From an uncultured Pelagibacteraceae bacterium (lineage in GTDB: Bacteria > Pseudomonadota > Alphaproteobacteria > Pelagibacterales > Pelagibacteraceae), in NCBI GenBank assembly GCA_902554035.1, contig CACDMX010000009.1, forward strand, positions 1 through 35,583: DNA of 35,583 nucleotides, written 5' to 3'. Positions 15,334 through 26,196 of this stretch are shown piece after piece (the first letter of the stretch is position 1; each line of letters starts with the position of its first letter). The translations under genes were made by a program, and so were the position numbers. The notes below the pieces were generated by a model, which had not been told where the DNA came from, ran no database searches, and saw only the letters and a program-made list of their open reading frames with translations.

Positions 15334-16011
15334 TTAAAAGTTTCTATATAAAGATACCAAAACTCCTTGAACTTTAACTCGGTCTGGGCCAAATATTTTG
15401 GTCTCATAGTTCTTATTAGCGCTCTCAAGAGCTATTGTTTTGCCTTTTCTTCTAATTCTTTTTAGCATTGCTTCGTGATCATCAATTAATGCAACTACAA
15501 TTTTCCCATTATCAGCTGTATTTGTTTTTTTTACAATTACAGTATCCCCTTCGTTAATTCCTGCATCAATCATTGAGTCTCCCTGAACTTTTAAACCAAA
15601 ATATTCACCATTTTTTTCTAGATTATTTGGTAGTGGAATTCTCGAGACTTCATTTTGTATAGCCTCAACAGGTGTACCCGCAGCTATTTTGCCTAAAACA
15701 GGTAGTTCCATATCATTATTTTTTTGATTTTCCTCATCTAAACCGCCTTTAATAACGCTAGGTGAAAAGCTATTGTAAATATCATTGGCAGATGCAGTTT
15801 CTGGTAATTTGATTACTTCTAAAGCCCTTGCTTTATGAGCGAGTCTTTTTATGAAACCTCTTTCTTCTAAAGCACTAATTAATCGATGAATTCCAGATTT
15901 AGATTTGAGATTTAATGACTCTTTCATTTCTTCATATGAAGGAGATACACCTGAGCTTCTCAACTTCTTGTTGATAAATAAAAGTAGGTTTTTTTGTTTT
16001 TTTGTTAACAT
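15334..16011 (-). CDS. lexA: SOS repressor LexA
   Basis: Repressor of DNA-damage genes, inactivated by RecA-stimulated self-cleavage. It has 225 residues. The winged helix covers residues 1-68 (SPSYEEMKESLNLKSKSGIH is the recognition region). The self-cleavage bond is A111-G112 in GKIAAGTPVEAI. The Ser-Lys dyad is S146 (VQGDSMIDAG) and K184 (EAMLKRIRR). A GTTC-N7-GTTC operator lies 25 bases upstream of the ATG, so it is autoregulated. It follows trpC on the same strand; in many Alphaproteobacteria moaC and moeA lie in between, but they are absent here. Confidence 0.97.
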   Translation of the reverse strand: MLTKKQKNLLLFINKKLRSSGVSPSYEEMKESLNLKSKSGIHRLISALEERGFIKRLAHKARALEVIKLPETASANDIYNSFSPSVIKGGLDEENQKNNDMELPVLGKIAAGTPVEAIQNEVSRIPLPNNLEKNGEYFGLKVQGDSMIDAGINEGDTVIVKKTNTADNGKIVVALIDDHEAMLKRIRRKGKTIALESANKNYETKIFGPDRVKVQGVLVSLYRNF

Positions 16012-16035
16012 AAGAACAAATATCGTACAAAATCT

Positions 16036-16050
16036 GTTCTATAAAAGTTC
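16036..16050. promoter_or_regulatory. LexA (SOS) box upstream of lexA
   Basis: GTTCTATAAAAGTTC is an exact GTTC-N7-GTTC, the direct-repeat LexA operator characteristic of Alphaproteobacteria, in the 88-base gap between trpC and lexA. This shows that lexA has its own damage-inducible promoter inside the trp-lexA-gltX strand. On the minus strand, a TACGAT-like -10 lies near 16020-16027. Confidence 0.9.
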
Positions 16051-16099
16051 TCTACAATTAACAATAGTAAAAAAACTAATGATATAGGGGTTTATTTGC

Positions 16100-16891
16100 C
16101 TAGAGGACTGAAAAAATAGAATTATTTTCCAGATCTTTTAAAAGTGATTCACCAATCAAAAAAGTTTTAATTGATGTTTTTTTAGAAAGTTCCAACAATT
16201 TGTCTTTTGTTTTAATTCCACTTTCAGAAATTAATGGTCCAGGATGATTAATTAAAATATCGTGAATATCATAAGTTGTATCAATGTCTGTTTTTAAAGT
16301 TTTTAAATTTCTATTGTTTATTCCAATTAAAGCATCTTTAAATTTTAACGCTTTTTTAGCTTCTTCTACTGTATGAACTTCAACAATAACTGACATATTA
16401 AATTTTATTGCTTCTTCATATAACTCATTCGCGAGGTAATCAGAAACACCTGCTAGAATAATTAAAATAGCATCAGCACCATAACTTTTAGCCAATGGAA
16501 TTTGAAATTTATCTATAAAAAAATCTTTACACAAAATTGGTAAATTAACTTTTTGTTTTATTTTTGAAATATGTATCAAGTTACCTAAAAAAAAATCTTC
16601 CTCAGTTAAAACTGATAAACAGGTAGCTTTATTGATGTTATATATATTTGCTATTTTGACAGGATCATAATTTTCAATAATTATGCCTGCTGATGGGCTT
16701 GCTTTCTTTATTTCAGCAATAATAGAAAATTTTTCATTTTTTATATTATTTTGAATTGTTTTTTTAAAATTGATAAATTTGTAATTTTTATTTATAGACT
16801 CTTTTAAAGAGTTTATGTCAGTATTTCTTTTTTGACTTTCTATTTTTTCCTTCTTTTTTTGAATAATTTTTTCAAGTATATTTTCAGCCAT
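16100..16891 (-). CDS. trpC: Indole-3-glycerol phosphate synthase TrpC
   Basis: Closes the indole ring in tryptophan synthesis. It is a monofunctional TIM barrel of 263 residues, without fused TrpF. Catalytic landmarks are EIKKASPS at 60-67 (Glu/Lys and SPS), LCKDFFIDKFQI with K122, VEVHT with E171, and INNRNL at 191-196. The C-terminal GESLL (about 248-252) binds the phosphate. The start overlaps trpD by eight bases. It is the last trp gene here; trpF, trpB and trpA are not in the window. Confidence 0.96.
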   Translation of the reverse strand: MAENILEKIIQKKKEKIESQKRNTDINSLKESINKNYKFINFKKTIQNNIKNEKFSIIAEIKKASPSAGIIIENYDPVKIANIYNINKATCLSVLTEEDFFLGNLIHISKIKQKVNLPILCKDFFIDKFQIPLAKSYGADAILIILAGVSDYLANELYEEAIKFNMSVIVEVHTVEEAKKALKFKDALIGINNRNLKTLKTDIDTTYDIHDILINHPGPLISESGIKTKDKLLELSKKTSIKTFLIGESLLKDLENNSIFSVL

Positions 16892-17876
16892 TTTGGATTT
16901 TTTCTAAATGTTTAAAAGTTTTACCTGATAAAATATGTTCTCTAGCACTTAAATAAGATTCTTTAAAATTTTCATATGTTTCATTAACAATTAAACCAGC
17001 AGCAGCATTCAAACAAACTGCTTTAGAAAAATCATTATCTTCACCCTTAAATATATTTATAATTTTATTTGAATTAAATTTTGAATCATCGCCAATAAGA
17101 TTTTCAAATTTATCCGCATTTATATTTAATTCTTTTGGATCAATAATGATTTCTGAAATTTCATTATTTTTAAGTTGCATAATATTTGTTTTTGCATAAG
17201 GTGAAATCTCGTCTAAACCATCTTCACTATTAACAATCCAAGCAAATTTGATATCTAAATTACTTAAAGCTTTTGCGAATATTCTTAATAACTTTTTATC
17301 AAAAACTCCAACAACTTGACGTTTAATTAGGGCAGGACTACTTAATGGCCCAATCATGTTGAAGATTGTTCTTTTGCCAATTTTTTTCCTAACAGGTCCT
17401 ACAAATTTCATAGCACTATGATAATTTGGCGCAAACATAAAACCAAAATTGTTTTTATTTATTTGATCTTCTACATCATTTGACCCTAAATCAATTCTGA
17501 TTTTAAGTGCTTCCAAAACATCCCCTGAACCACATTTTGATGAGACAGCCTTATTTCCATGTTTTGCTACTTTAATACCCATACTTGCTAGTAATAATGC
17601 AGAAGCAGTTGAAATATTGAGTGTATTCATCCCGTCACCTCCAGTCCCACAAGTATCAATACAATTTTCTACATTCACTCTCTTTGATTTTTCTCTTAAT
17701 ATATAAACACCTCCTGCTATCTCCTCAGAAGCTTCACCTTTAGCAGATAATAAAGTTAAAAAATCAAATATTTCTTGATCACTTACTTTTCCTTCCATTA
17801 ATTGCTCAAAAGCAGATTTGCTTTCTTTAAATGATAAATTTTCTTTTTTTTTTATTTTATCAATAAATTGTTTCAT
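16884..17876 (-). CDS. trpD: Anthranilate phosphoribosyltransferase TrpD
   Basis: Attaches phosphoribose from PRPP to anthranilate. It has 330 residues, a normal length. The PRPP/anthranilate motifs are DTCGTGGDGMNTLNIST (74-90), KHGNKAVSSKCGSGDVLEAL (105-124) and, later, GPVRKKIGKRTIFNMIGPL. It overlaps trpG by four bases and trpC by eight, so the four trp genes form one translationally coupled operon, trpE-G-D-C. Confidence 0.97.
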   Translation of the reverse strand: MKQFIDKIKKKENLSFKESKSAFEQLMEGKVSDQEIFDFLTLLSAKGEASEEIAGGVYILREKSKRVNVENCIDTCGTGGDGMNTLNISTASALLLASMGIKVAKHGNKAVSSKCGSGDVLEALKIRIDLGSNDVEDQINKNNFGFMFAPNYHSAMKFVGPVRKKIGKRTIFNMIGPLSSPALIKRQVVGVFDKKLLRIFAKALSNLDIKFAWIVNSEDGLDEISPYAKTNIMQLKNNEISEIIIDPKELNINADKFENLIGDDSKFNSNKIINIFKGEDNDFSKAVCLNAAAGLIVNETYENFKESYLSAREHILSGKTFKHLEKIQNG

Positions 17877-18448
17877 ATTTTCTTAAAATAAATGAAATTT
17901 TTTAAAATATTTATTCCAATTTTTGTTTTAATACTTTCCGGGTGAAATTGCACTCCATGAATATCATATATTTTATGTTGAACACCCATAATTACTCCAT
18001 CTTTGGTCTCAGCAGTAATCATAAGATCTTTAGAAATTGTTTTCTTGTCAATTACTAAACTATGATATCTAGTTGCCTCAAAATTTCGTGGAAGATTCCT
18101 TAATATTCCAATCTTTTTTGAAAATATAATACTTGTTTTTCCATGCATTATTTTTTTTGCTTGAATAATTTTTGAACCAAAAACTTGTCCAATTATTTGA
18201 TGACCCAAACATACACCAAGTATTGGTATTTTTTTATATAGCGATTTTACTATTTTAAGACAATTTCCAGCTTGATATGGGTTACCAGGACCCGGTGATA
18301 TTACAATTTTGTCATATTTTTTTTTGATAATCTCTTTTGAGTTAATTTTATCGTTTCTTACCACATCAACATTAATCTTCAGTGATGATAGGTAGTGAAA
18401 TAAATTAAAAGTGAAACTATCATAATTATCGATTAAAATTATTTTCAT
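17873..18448 (-). CDS. trpG: Anthranilate synthase component II, glutamine amidotransferase TrpG
   Basis: Supplies ammonia from glutamine to TrpE. It is a stand-alone class I amidotransferase of 191 residues. The catalytic triad is C80 (GVCLGHQIIG), H169 and E171 (VQFHPES). The N-terminal IDNYDSFTFNLFHYL is the TrpG/PabA signature. The family also serves PabB in folate synthesis, and in compact genomes one protein often serves both. It sits directly behind trpE (one shared base) and overlaps trpD by four bases. Confidence 0.96.
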   Translation of the reverse strand: MKIILIDNYDSFTFNLFHYLSSLKINVDVVRNDKINSKEIIKKKYDKIVISPGPGNPYQAGNCLKIVKSLYKKIPILGVCLGHQIIGQVFGSKIIQAKKIMHGKTSIIFSKKIGILRNLPRNFEATRYHSLVIDKKTISKDLMITAETKDGVIMGVQHKIYDIHGVQFHPESIKTKIGINILKNFIYFKKI

Positions 18449-19911
18449 TATCTTAGCGCATTTATTAAAGCTTTGGCTTTATTAACAGTTTCGTCATACT
18501 CTTTTTTCGGAACACTATCAGCAACTATACCAGCACCAGCTTGTACATAAAACTTACCTTTTTTAGCTACAGCAGTTCTTAAAGCAATACATGTATCAAA
18601 TTCACCGTTAGCAGAAAAATACCCAATACCCCCAGCATAAACTTTTCTCTTTGAATTTTCTAATTCATCGATAATTTCCATTGCTCGAATTTTTGGTGCA
18701 CCAGATACTGTTCCGGCTGGAAAACCAGCTAGAAGGGACTTAAATTTTGAAAACTTTTTATTATAACTTCCAACTACATTAGAAACTATATGCATTACAT
18801 GTGAATATTTTTCTATAACAAAACTTTCAGTAACCTTGATAGTGTTTATTTTTGATACTTTTCCTGCATCATTTCTACCTAAATCTAGTAGCATTAAATG
18901 TTCAGAAAGTTCTTTTTTGTCTTTTAGCAAATCTTTCTCATAAAATTTATCTTGGTTTTTATTTTTTCCTCTAGGTCTAGTCCCAGCAATAGGCCTAACA
19001 GTTATTTTATTATCTCTTAATCTGACTAAAATTTCAGGGCTTGCTCCAATAATCTGAAAATCATAAAAATTAAAATAATACATAAAAGGAGATGGGTTTG
19101 TAATTCTGAGTTTTTTATAAATTTCCAATGGATCTTTTGTTAGCTCAGTTTCAAATCTTTGACTTAGAACAACCTGAAAAATATCACCCTTTTTTATATA
19201 ATTTTTAGCTTTTTTAACCATGTTAAGAAAATAATTTTTTGATGTATTTGATTTTATTATAATTTTTTTTGAATAATTTACTAAAATATTTTTTCTATTA
19301 TTAATTTGAGACTGAAGGCTTAAGTCAATTAGTTCTTTTTTAATATCACTATACTTTTTTTTATAATTTTTTATTTTTTCATCTTTAAAAACATTTATAA
19401 TATAAAAAATTTTTTTTTTTAAGTTATCGTGTATTATTAAAACACGAGGTCTAAAAACTCTAACGTCGGGAAGCTTTAAATCATCTTTACAAGTATTTGG
19501 AATTTTTTCTAAATATCTAATTATATCATAAGAAAAAAATCCACATAACATAGAGCAAATAGGCGGTAAACTTTTAGGGGTTTTGAATTTGAAGTTTTCA
19601 ATTAAATTTTCTAGGATTTTTTGAGGTTGTCCTGCTAATTTTTTTTTATTGTGTTTACTATCAATTGTGAAAGCTTTATTATTATTAAATTCCCATATTT
19701 TATCAGGTTTTTTACCAAATATTGTATATCTCCCTTTAATTTTACCTTTTTCCACTGACTCAAAAATAAAACTATTTTTCTCGATTAAAAAATTATTAAT
19801 AATATTTATAATTTCATTATCGCCGCTAGCTTTTTTTGAAATAAATAATATTTGATTTTGATTTCGTTTATGTTGAAACTTAAAATCATTAAAGTTTCTA
19901 TTAATCATCAT
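18448..19911 (-). CDS. trpE: Anthranilate synthase component I TrpE
   Basis: Makes anthranilate from chorismate with TrpG. It has 487 residues. The N-terminal domain holds a feedback-type motif, FIFESVEKGKIKGRYT (about 48-63), which resembles the LLES element that binds tryptophan. The chorismate-binding domain has FQVVLSQRFE, PIAGTRPRG, GRND and the C-terminal GGIGYFSANGEFDTCIALRT. The start ATG overlaps the stop of the upstream chaperone gene by four bases. A second in-frame ATG directly follows the first, so the exact start is uncertain by one codon. No trp leader peptide or attenuator is visible in this overlap. Confidence 0.96.
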   Translation of the reverse strand: MMINRNFNDFKFQHKRNQNQILFISKKASGDNEIINIINNFLIEKNSFIFESVEKGKIKGRYTIFGKKPDKIWEFNNNKAFTIDSKHNKKKLAGQPQKILENLIENFKFKTPKSLPPICSMLCGFFSYDIIRYLEKIPNTCKDDLKLPDVRVFRPRVLIIHDNLKKKIFYIINVFKDEKIKNYKKKYSDIKKELIDLSLQSQINNRKNILVNYSKKIIIKSNTSKNYFLNMVKKAKNYIKKGDIFQVVLSQRFETELTKDPLEIYKKLRITNPSPFMYYFNFYDFQIIGASPEILVRLRDNKITVRPIAGTRPRGKNKNQDKFYEKDLLKDKKELSEHLMLLDLGRNDAGKVSKINTIKVTESFVIEKYSHVMHIVSNVVGSYNKKFSKFKSLLAGFPAGTVSGAPKIRAMEIIDELENSKRKVYAGGIGYFSANGEFDTCIALRTAVAKKGKFYVQAGAGIVADSVPKKEYDETVNKAKALINALR

Positions 19912-21335
19912 TTAAAATAATTTTTCACTCTCTCAATAGTTTTTTGATTAGTTTTAACCTTATACTTTCCGTTTAAAAAAAAATCATATGAAGAGTATAA
20001 ATGTTCTCGTAATTTTGTACTTGCTTCATTTGTATAATTTAAGAATTTTTCTGAATTTTGAGAAATATTTTCATGAGTTATAGTATTTATTTTAACAAGA
20101 TATATATTATCTTTGTCGTCATTTACCAACGTAAAAGAATTTTCAGGCATTGTATAAATAATTTTAACAGATTCTTCAGTAAATATTTTAAAGTCTTCAA
20201 TTGAGTTTAATTGTAGTTTTTCTCTTTGAATTGAATTTTTTGAACTTAGGTTATTAAATTCTTTTTCAGAAAATTTATTATTGTTTATTTTTTCTAATAT
20301 TTTTTTATTAAATTCATATTTGTTTTTTTGAATTAGGATATTTGTTACCTTGTTTTTAAATCTTTTGTCACTAATTTTAGGTAAAATTTTATTTACTTCT
20401 TTAATTTGATAAAGTACATAAAAATTTCCATCATCAAATAAATCAACCTTATTATCTCTTTCATTATAAATTTTATTTTCAATTTGATTATTTTCATCAC
20501 TCGAAATATAATTTTTTTTATCAATCAGACTCAAATTATAATCTAAGGCAATACCTTCAATCTGTTTACCATTTAAAATTTCATTTTCAATTTCATCAAT
20601 TTTGTTAAAAAAATCCTGACTATATTCATTTGATCCTACTAGGTTTTGAGGATCAATCTTTATATAAGAGAAATTTATATATTCTTCTTTTAGCTCATCT
20701 ACATTTTCATTTATAAAATCTTCTATATTTTCTTTTGTGATATCTTTTTTTTTTAGATAAGCTTTACTTAAATTAAGATATTCTAGATTTATTTTACTCT
20801 CTTTTTCTTTAAAAGTTTTGTTTGTAATAAATGATGGAGATTTAATTCCTCCTCCAATATAATAAAATAATTTTTTTTGTAATTCATTTTTTTTTAATCT
20901 TTTTTCAAAATTTACTGCAGTTAAGTTGTTACTGATTAAAAATTTCTCGTATACTATTCTGGAAAAATTATTATTTTCGTCGTAAAATCTAGGATTATTT
21001 TTAATATTCTTAGCTAAAGATTTTTCAGAAATCTTTAGATTTAGATCTTCTATTTCCATTTCTAGTAATTTTTCAGAAACCAGAGTAGATACTATTTGTT
21101 CTAATATATTATTATCCAAATTTTCTCTGATAGATTTTTCATCAATTCTTGACGAATTTATGAATTCCATAAAATCTTGTGTTGATATATTTTTATTATT
21201 AATTTTTACTATGTTATTAGTATTTCCACTATTAAACACTCCTCCCATTCCCCACAGTACAAATGGTACAATAATTATACCAACCAAAACTCCAGCAATT
21301 TTTGTATTAGCAAAATTTCTTATCTTATCTAACAT
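19908..21335 (-). CDS. PpiD-like membrane-anchored periplasmic folding factor (SurA N-terminal domain)
   Basis: First gene of the trp strand. It has 475 residues. The start MLDKIRNFANTKIAGVLVGI and one membrane helix at about 12-34 are typical of PpiD, which is anchored near the Sec exit. A SurA_N_3-type region follows (about 40-165: VKINNKNISTQDFMEFIN, EKLLEMEIEDLNLKIS). I could not find a convincing parvulin active-site block between about 200 and 330. The protein is also shorter than E. coli PpiD (623), so the isomerase domain may be reduced or lost. The trpE start overlaps its stop by four bases. Its start faces tpiA across a 60-base divergent promoter region. Confidence 0.82.
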   Translation of the reverse strand: MLDKIRNFANTKIAGVLVGIIIVPFVLWGMGGVFNSGNTNNIVKINNKNISTQDFMEFINSSRIDEKSIRENLDNNILEQIVSTLVSEKLLEMEIEDLNLKISEKSLAKNIKNNPRFYDENNNFSRIVYEKFLISNNLTAVNFEKRLKKNELQKKLFYYIGGGIKSPSFITNKTFKEKESKINLEYLNLSKAYLKKKDITKENIEDFINENVDELKEEYINFSYIKIDPQNLVGSNEYSQDFFNKIDEIENEILNGKQIEGIALDYNLSLIDKKNYISSDENNQIENKIYNERDNKVDLFDDGNFYVLYQIKEVNKILPKISDKRFKNKVTNILIQKNKYEFNKKILEKINNNKFSEKEFNNLSSKNSIQREKLQLNSIEDFKIFTEESVKIIYTMPENSFTLVNDDKDNIYLVKINTITHENISQNSEKFLNYTNEASTKLREHLYSSYDFFLNGKYKVKTNQKTIERVKNYFK

Positions 21336-21395
21336 TTTTTAATCTTTAAATTTATTGATCTATAAAAGACAAACCTATAGATTAAATTTTTCATA
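21336..21395. promoter_or_regulatory. Divergent promoter region between the PpiD-like gene and tpiA
   Basis: The 60-base gap must hold both the trp-operon-strand and the tpiA promoters. It contains ATCTATA (21358-21364) and TATAGAT (21376-21382), perfect 7-bp inverted arms 11 bases apart. Each arm resembles a -10 hexamer on its own strand, so the repeat could be paired promoters or an operator. No known regulator motif was recognised. Confidence 0.5.
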
Positions 21396-22148
21396 ATGAC
21401 AAATAAATATATCTATTTTATTGCAAATTGGAAAATGTATGGCGATTTAAAGTCAGTTAATTCACTTAATAAAGTAATTAATTTTACTAAAAAATACAAA
21501 AAAAAAAAATTTAAGCTAATATATTGTCCACCCTATACATTGCTTGAGTCTTTCTATAAAAAAATAAAAAGAACTAAGATTGAACTTGGTGGTCAAAATT
21601 GTCATTTTGAACCTTCAAGCGGACCTTATACAGGATCAATAAGTCCAACAATGTTAAAAAAAACTGGAGCTAAGCATGTAATTTTAGGTCACTCAGAAAA
21701 TAGAAATGAGGGTGAAACAGAACAACAAATTAATAAAAAAATAAACTCTTCAGTTAAATGTGGTTTAAAAGTAATACTTTGTATAGGAGAAACTTTAGTT
21801 CAAAAGAAAAAAAAAAAAACGAAACAAATTTTATTAAGACAAATTATTAAAGGTTTATATAAAATAAAAAATTTGAATAATATTACAATAGCTTACGAAC
21901 CAGTTTGGTCTATTGGAACAGGCGTTGTCCCATCTAATCATGAACTTGAGAAGAATATTAAAACAATTAGGAATATTCTTAAAAAAAATATCAAATTTAA
22001 AAGACCTAAAGTTTTATATGGCGGATCGGTTAATATAAAAAATATTAGAAATTTAGCTAGAATAAAGGATATAGATGGTTTTTTAATAGGTGGCGCCTCT
22101 CAAAATGCAAAGAAATTTATTGATATAGTTAAAAAAACTATTATTTAA
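21396..22148 (+). CDS. tpiA: Triosephosphate isomerase TpiA
   Basis: Interconverts glyceraldehyde 3-phosphate and dihydroxyacetone phosphate. It has 250 residues. The catalytic residues are Lys in ANWKMYG (N-terminal), His in LGHSENR (usual motif GHSERR) and Glu in AYEPVWSIGTG. The C-terminal phosphate loops LYGGSVN and GFLIGGAS are present. A stretch of nine Lys-type A residues near 21500 and ten near 21810 is in frame, so homopolymers in this part are correctly read. secG follows by five bases. Confidence 0.97.
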   Translation: MTNKYIYFIANWKMYGDLKSVNSLNKVINFTKKYKKKKFKLIYCPPYTLLESFYKKIKRTKIELGGQNCHFEPSSGPYTGSISPTMLKKTGAKHVILGHSENRNEGETEQQINKKINSSVKCGLKVILCIGETLVQKKKKKTKQILLRQIIKGLYKIKNLNNITIAYEPVWSIGTGVVPSNHELEKNIKTIRNILKKNIKFKRPKVLYGGSVNIKNIRNLARIKDIDGFLIGGASQNAKKFIDIVKKTII

Positions 22149-22153
22149 CATCC

Positions 22154-22456
22154 ATGGAAAATATTTTATTAGTACTCAATATAATATTTGCAATAATATT
22201 GGTAGGACTTGTCTTAATCCAAAAATCTGAAGGTGGTGCTTTAGGTATAGGTGTTTCTCAAGAAAGCTTCATGTTTTCAAGATCAGCCGGTGATTTTTTT
22301 ACAAAAGCAACAGCTGTCATTGCCACTTTATTCATCATTTGTAGTCTTAGCTTAACAATTATATCTAGAGAGGATATCGTTTCGCCAACCTCAGTAATTG
22401 ACAAAATTGAAGTAAATGATGATGATGAACCAGTAATTCCAGAAAATAATAATTAA
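22154..22456 (+). CDS. secG: Preprotein translocase subunit SecG
   Basis: Small SecYEG accessory subunit that helps protein export. It has 100 residues, two membrane segments (about 3-22 and 50-71) and the conserved cytosolic loop LIQKSEGGALGIGVSQES (21-38). The acidic C-terminal tail (about 84-100) is typical of alphaproteobacterial SecG. The order tpiA-secG-pyrG is conserved across Alphaproteobacteria. A gap of 40 bases leads to pyrG. Confidence 0.95.
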   Translation: MENILLVLNIIFAIILVGLVLIQKSEGGALGIGVSQESFMFSRSAGDFFTKATAVIATLFIICSLSLTIISREDIVSPTSVIDKIEVNDDDEPVIPENNN

Positions 22457-22496
22457 TAGTTTTCATTTTTAAAAATATCAGTTATAACATAATTCC

Positions 22497-24113
22497 ATGG
22501 CGCGATATATATTTGTCACTGGCGGCGTGGTTTCTTCACTTGGAAAAGGTCTCTCCTCAGCATCCTTAGCTTATTTACTTAAATCGCAAGGATATAAAGT
22601 TAGAGTTAGAAAAATGGATCCATATTTAAATGTTGATCCTGGAACAATGAGTCCTTTTCAACATGGTGAGGTCTTTGTTACAGACGATGGTGCGGAAACA
22701 GACTTGGATCTTGGGCATTATGAAAGATTTACAAATATATCTGCAAAAAAATCTGACAATATAACAACGGGAAGAATTTATAGCGATATAATTAAAAAAG
22801 AACGAAGAGGCAAATATTTAGGAAAAACAGTTCAAGTTATACCACATGTTACAGACAGAATTAAGGAATTTATAGTTGGAGATATAACTAACGAGGATTT
22901 TGTAATTTGTGAAATCGGTGGAACGGTTGGTGACATTGAAAGTTTACCTTTTGTTGAAGCTATTAGACAATTTTCAAATGAAAATGGTAAAGGGAAAAGT
23001 CTATTTATACACTTAACTTTAGTTCCTTTTTTAAAATCTTCTGATGAAATAAAAACTAAACCAACACAGCATTCTGTTAAAGAATTGAGAAGCCTTGGTA
23101 TTCAGCCGGACATAGTTATTTGTAGATCTCAAAAATCTATACCGTTAGATCAAAGAAAAAAAATATCTCTTTTTTGTAACGTTTCAATAGATAATGTAAT
23201 TGAAACTGTTGACGTTAGAACTATCTACGAGGCCCCAATAAGTTTTCATAATGAAAAACTTGATAAACAAGTTTTGAATTTTTTTAAATTAAAACCAAGA
23301 AAAAAAGTTAATTTAACTCCATGGAAAAGAATTACTAAATCTGTTTTAGAAAAGAAAAAAATTGTTGATATTGCGATAATAGGTAAATACGTTAATTTAA
23401 AAGATGCATATAAATCTTTGGATGAAGCGCTAATTCATGGTGGAATTGATAATAATGTCAAAATTAACCTTATAAGAATTGAGTCAGATAAATTGAAAAC
23501 TAATCAAATTAAAAAACTTTTAAAAAATATTTCAGGTATTTTGATACCTGGTGGCTTTGGTAAGAGAGGCACCGAAGGTAAAATATCTGCAATTAATTAT
23601 GCAAGAAAAAATAAAATTCCTTTTTTAGGTATTTGTTTTGGTATGCAATTAGCTGTAGTAGAATTTGCCAGAAATGTTCTAAAAATTAAAAAAGCTAATT
23701 CTAGCGAATTAGACAAAAAATGTTACCCTGTAGTTGGATTACTTAATGAGTGGAGCAAAGACGGAAAATTAATCAAAGGATCAAACAAAGATCTAGGTGG
23801 AACTATGCGACTAGGAATATATAAGGCAAATTTAAGACATAATTCATTGATAGAAAAAATCTATAAATCAAAGTTTATATTAGAAAGACATAGACATAGG
23901 TATGAAGTGAATAATAATTTAAGAAATAAATTTGAAAATAAAGGCATGATATTTTCTGGTATGTCACCAGATGATAAATTGCCTGAAATTGTTGAATTAA
24001 AAAGTCACCCTTGGTTTATAGGAGTCCAATTTCATCCTGAATTTAAATCTAGACCTTTAAACCCACATCCTTTATTCTCATCCTTTATCAAGGCTGCTAA
24101 ATTCTATAAATGA
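22497..24113 (+). CDS. pyrG: CTP synthase PyrG
   Basis: Aminates UTP to CTP using glutamine. It has 538 residues, typical length. The synthase domain (1-267) has the P-loop [19 protein letters not shown] (6-24) and [13 protein letters not shown] (41-53). The glutaminase domain has GGFGKRG, the nucleophile C380 in [14 protein letters not shown], and a C-terminal [11 protein letters not shown] with the catalytic His/Glu. The stop overlaps the kdsA ATG by four bases. A normal housekeeping gene with intact homopolymers. Confidence 0.98.
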   Translation: MARYIFVTGGVVSSLGKGLSSASLAYLLKSQGYKVRVRKMDPYLNVDPGTMSPFQHGEVFVTDDGAETDLDLGHYERFTNISAKKSDNITTGRIYSDIIKKERRGKYLGKTVQVIPHVTDRIKEFIVGDITNEDFVICEIGGTVGDIESLPFVEAIRQFSNENGKGKSLFIHLTLVPFLKSSDEIKTKPTQHSVKELRSLGIQPDIVICRSQKSIPLDQRKKISLFCNVSIDNVIETVDVRTIYEAPISFHNEKLDKQVLNFFKLKPRKKVNLTPWKRITKSVLEKKKIVDIAIIGKYVNLKDAYKSLDEALIHGGIDNNVKINLIRIESDKLKTNQIKKLLKNISGILIPGGFGKRGTEGKISAINYARKNKIPFLGICFGMQLAVVEFARNVLKIKKANSSELDKKCYPVVGLLNEWSKDGKLIKGSNKDLGGTMRLGIYKANLRHNSLIEKIYKSKFILERHRHRYEVNNNLRNKFENKGMIFSGMSPDDKLPEIVELKSHPWFIGVQFHPEFKSRPLNPHPLFSSFIKAAKFYK

Positions 24114-24936
24114 AACAAAAAGAAGTAAATTGTAACGGTATCAAAATATCAAATAGTAATAAATTTACTTTAATTGCAGGACCTTGCCAGCTTGAAAGTG
24201 AGCAACATGCAATGGATATGGCAGGAAAAATAAGAGAAATAGCAATAAAGTTTAAAATTGGATTTATATATAAAACTTCTTTTGATAAAGCTAATAGAAC
24301 AAGTCTTAAAGGAAAAAGAGGTGCTGGACTTGAAAAATCTCTTCCAGTTTTTGATAAAATTAAGAAAGATTTAGATACTCCAATTTTAACTGATATTCAT
24401 AATGAAGAACAATGCTCTTTAGTTTCTCAACACGCCGATGTACTCCAAATACCAGCGTTTTTATGTAGACAAACAGATTTACTCATTGCTGCAGCAAAAA
24501 CTAATAAAATTATAAATGTTAAAAAAGGTCAATTTCTTGCTCCTTGGGACATGGTCAATGTAACAAAGAAAATTTCTGACTCAGGTAACGAAAAAATTTT
24601 AGTAACAGAAAGAGGAGCTAGCTTTGGTTATAATACGTTAGTATCAGATATGAGATCATTACCAATAATGGCCAAAAATGGTTATCCAGTTGTGTTTGAT
24701 GCAACTCATTCAGTTCAACAACCAGGAGGATTAGGTGAAAAAAGTGGTGGTCAAAGAGAATTTGTAGAATACTTGTCTAGAGCTGCTGTAGCAGTTGGTG
24801 TAGCTGCAGTTTTTTTAGAAACTCATCAAGATCCAGATAATGCACCATCAGATGGTCCCAATATGGTTCCATTAAATAAATTGGAAAATTTAATAAATCA
24901 ACTAGTTGAAATAGATTATTTGGTTAAAAAAAATTA

Positions 24937-24937
<1 letters not shown>
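24110..24937 (+). CDS. kdsA: 3-deoxy-8-phosphooctulonate synthase KdsA
   Basis: Condenses arabinose 5-phosphate with phosphoenolpyruvate to KDO 8-phosphate for lipopolysaccharide. It has 275 residues. Motifs are IAGPCQLES (about 23-31, with the Cys of the metal-type enzyme region), [12 protein letters not shown] (58-69), FLCRQTDLL, and [11 protein letters not shown] near the C-terminus. It agrees with the lipid A genes in the same window: a full lipopolysaccharide core can be made. The eno start shares its last base (24937). Confidence 0.97.
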
Positions 24938-26183
<1,246 letters not shown>

Positions 26184-26196
26184 ATAAGATTCATTA

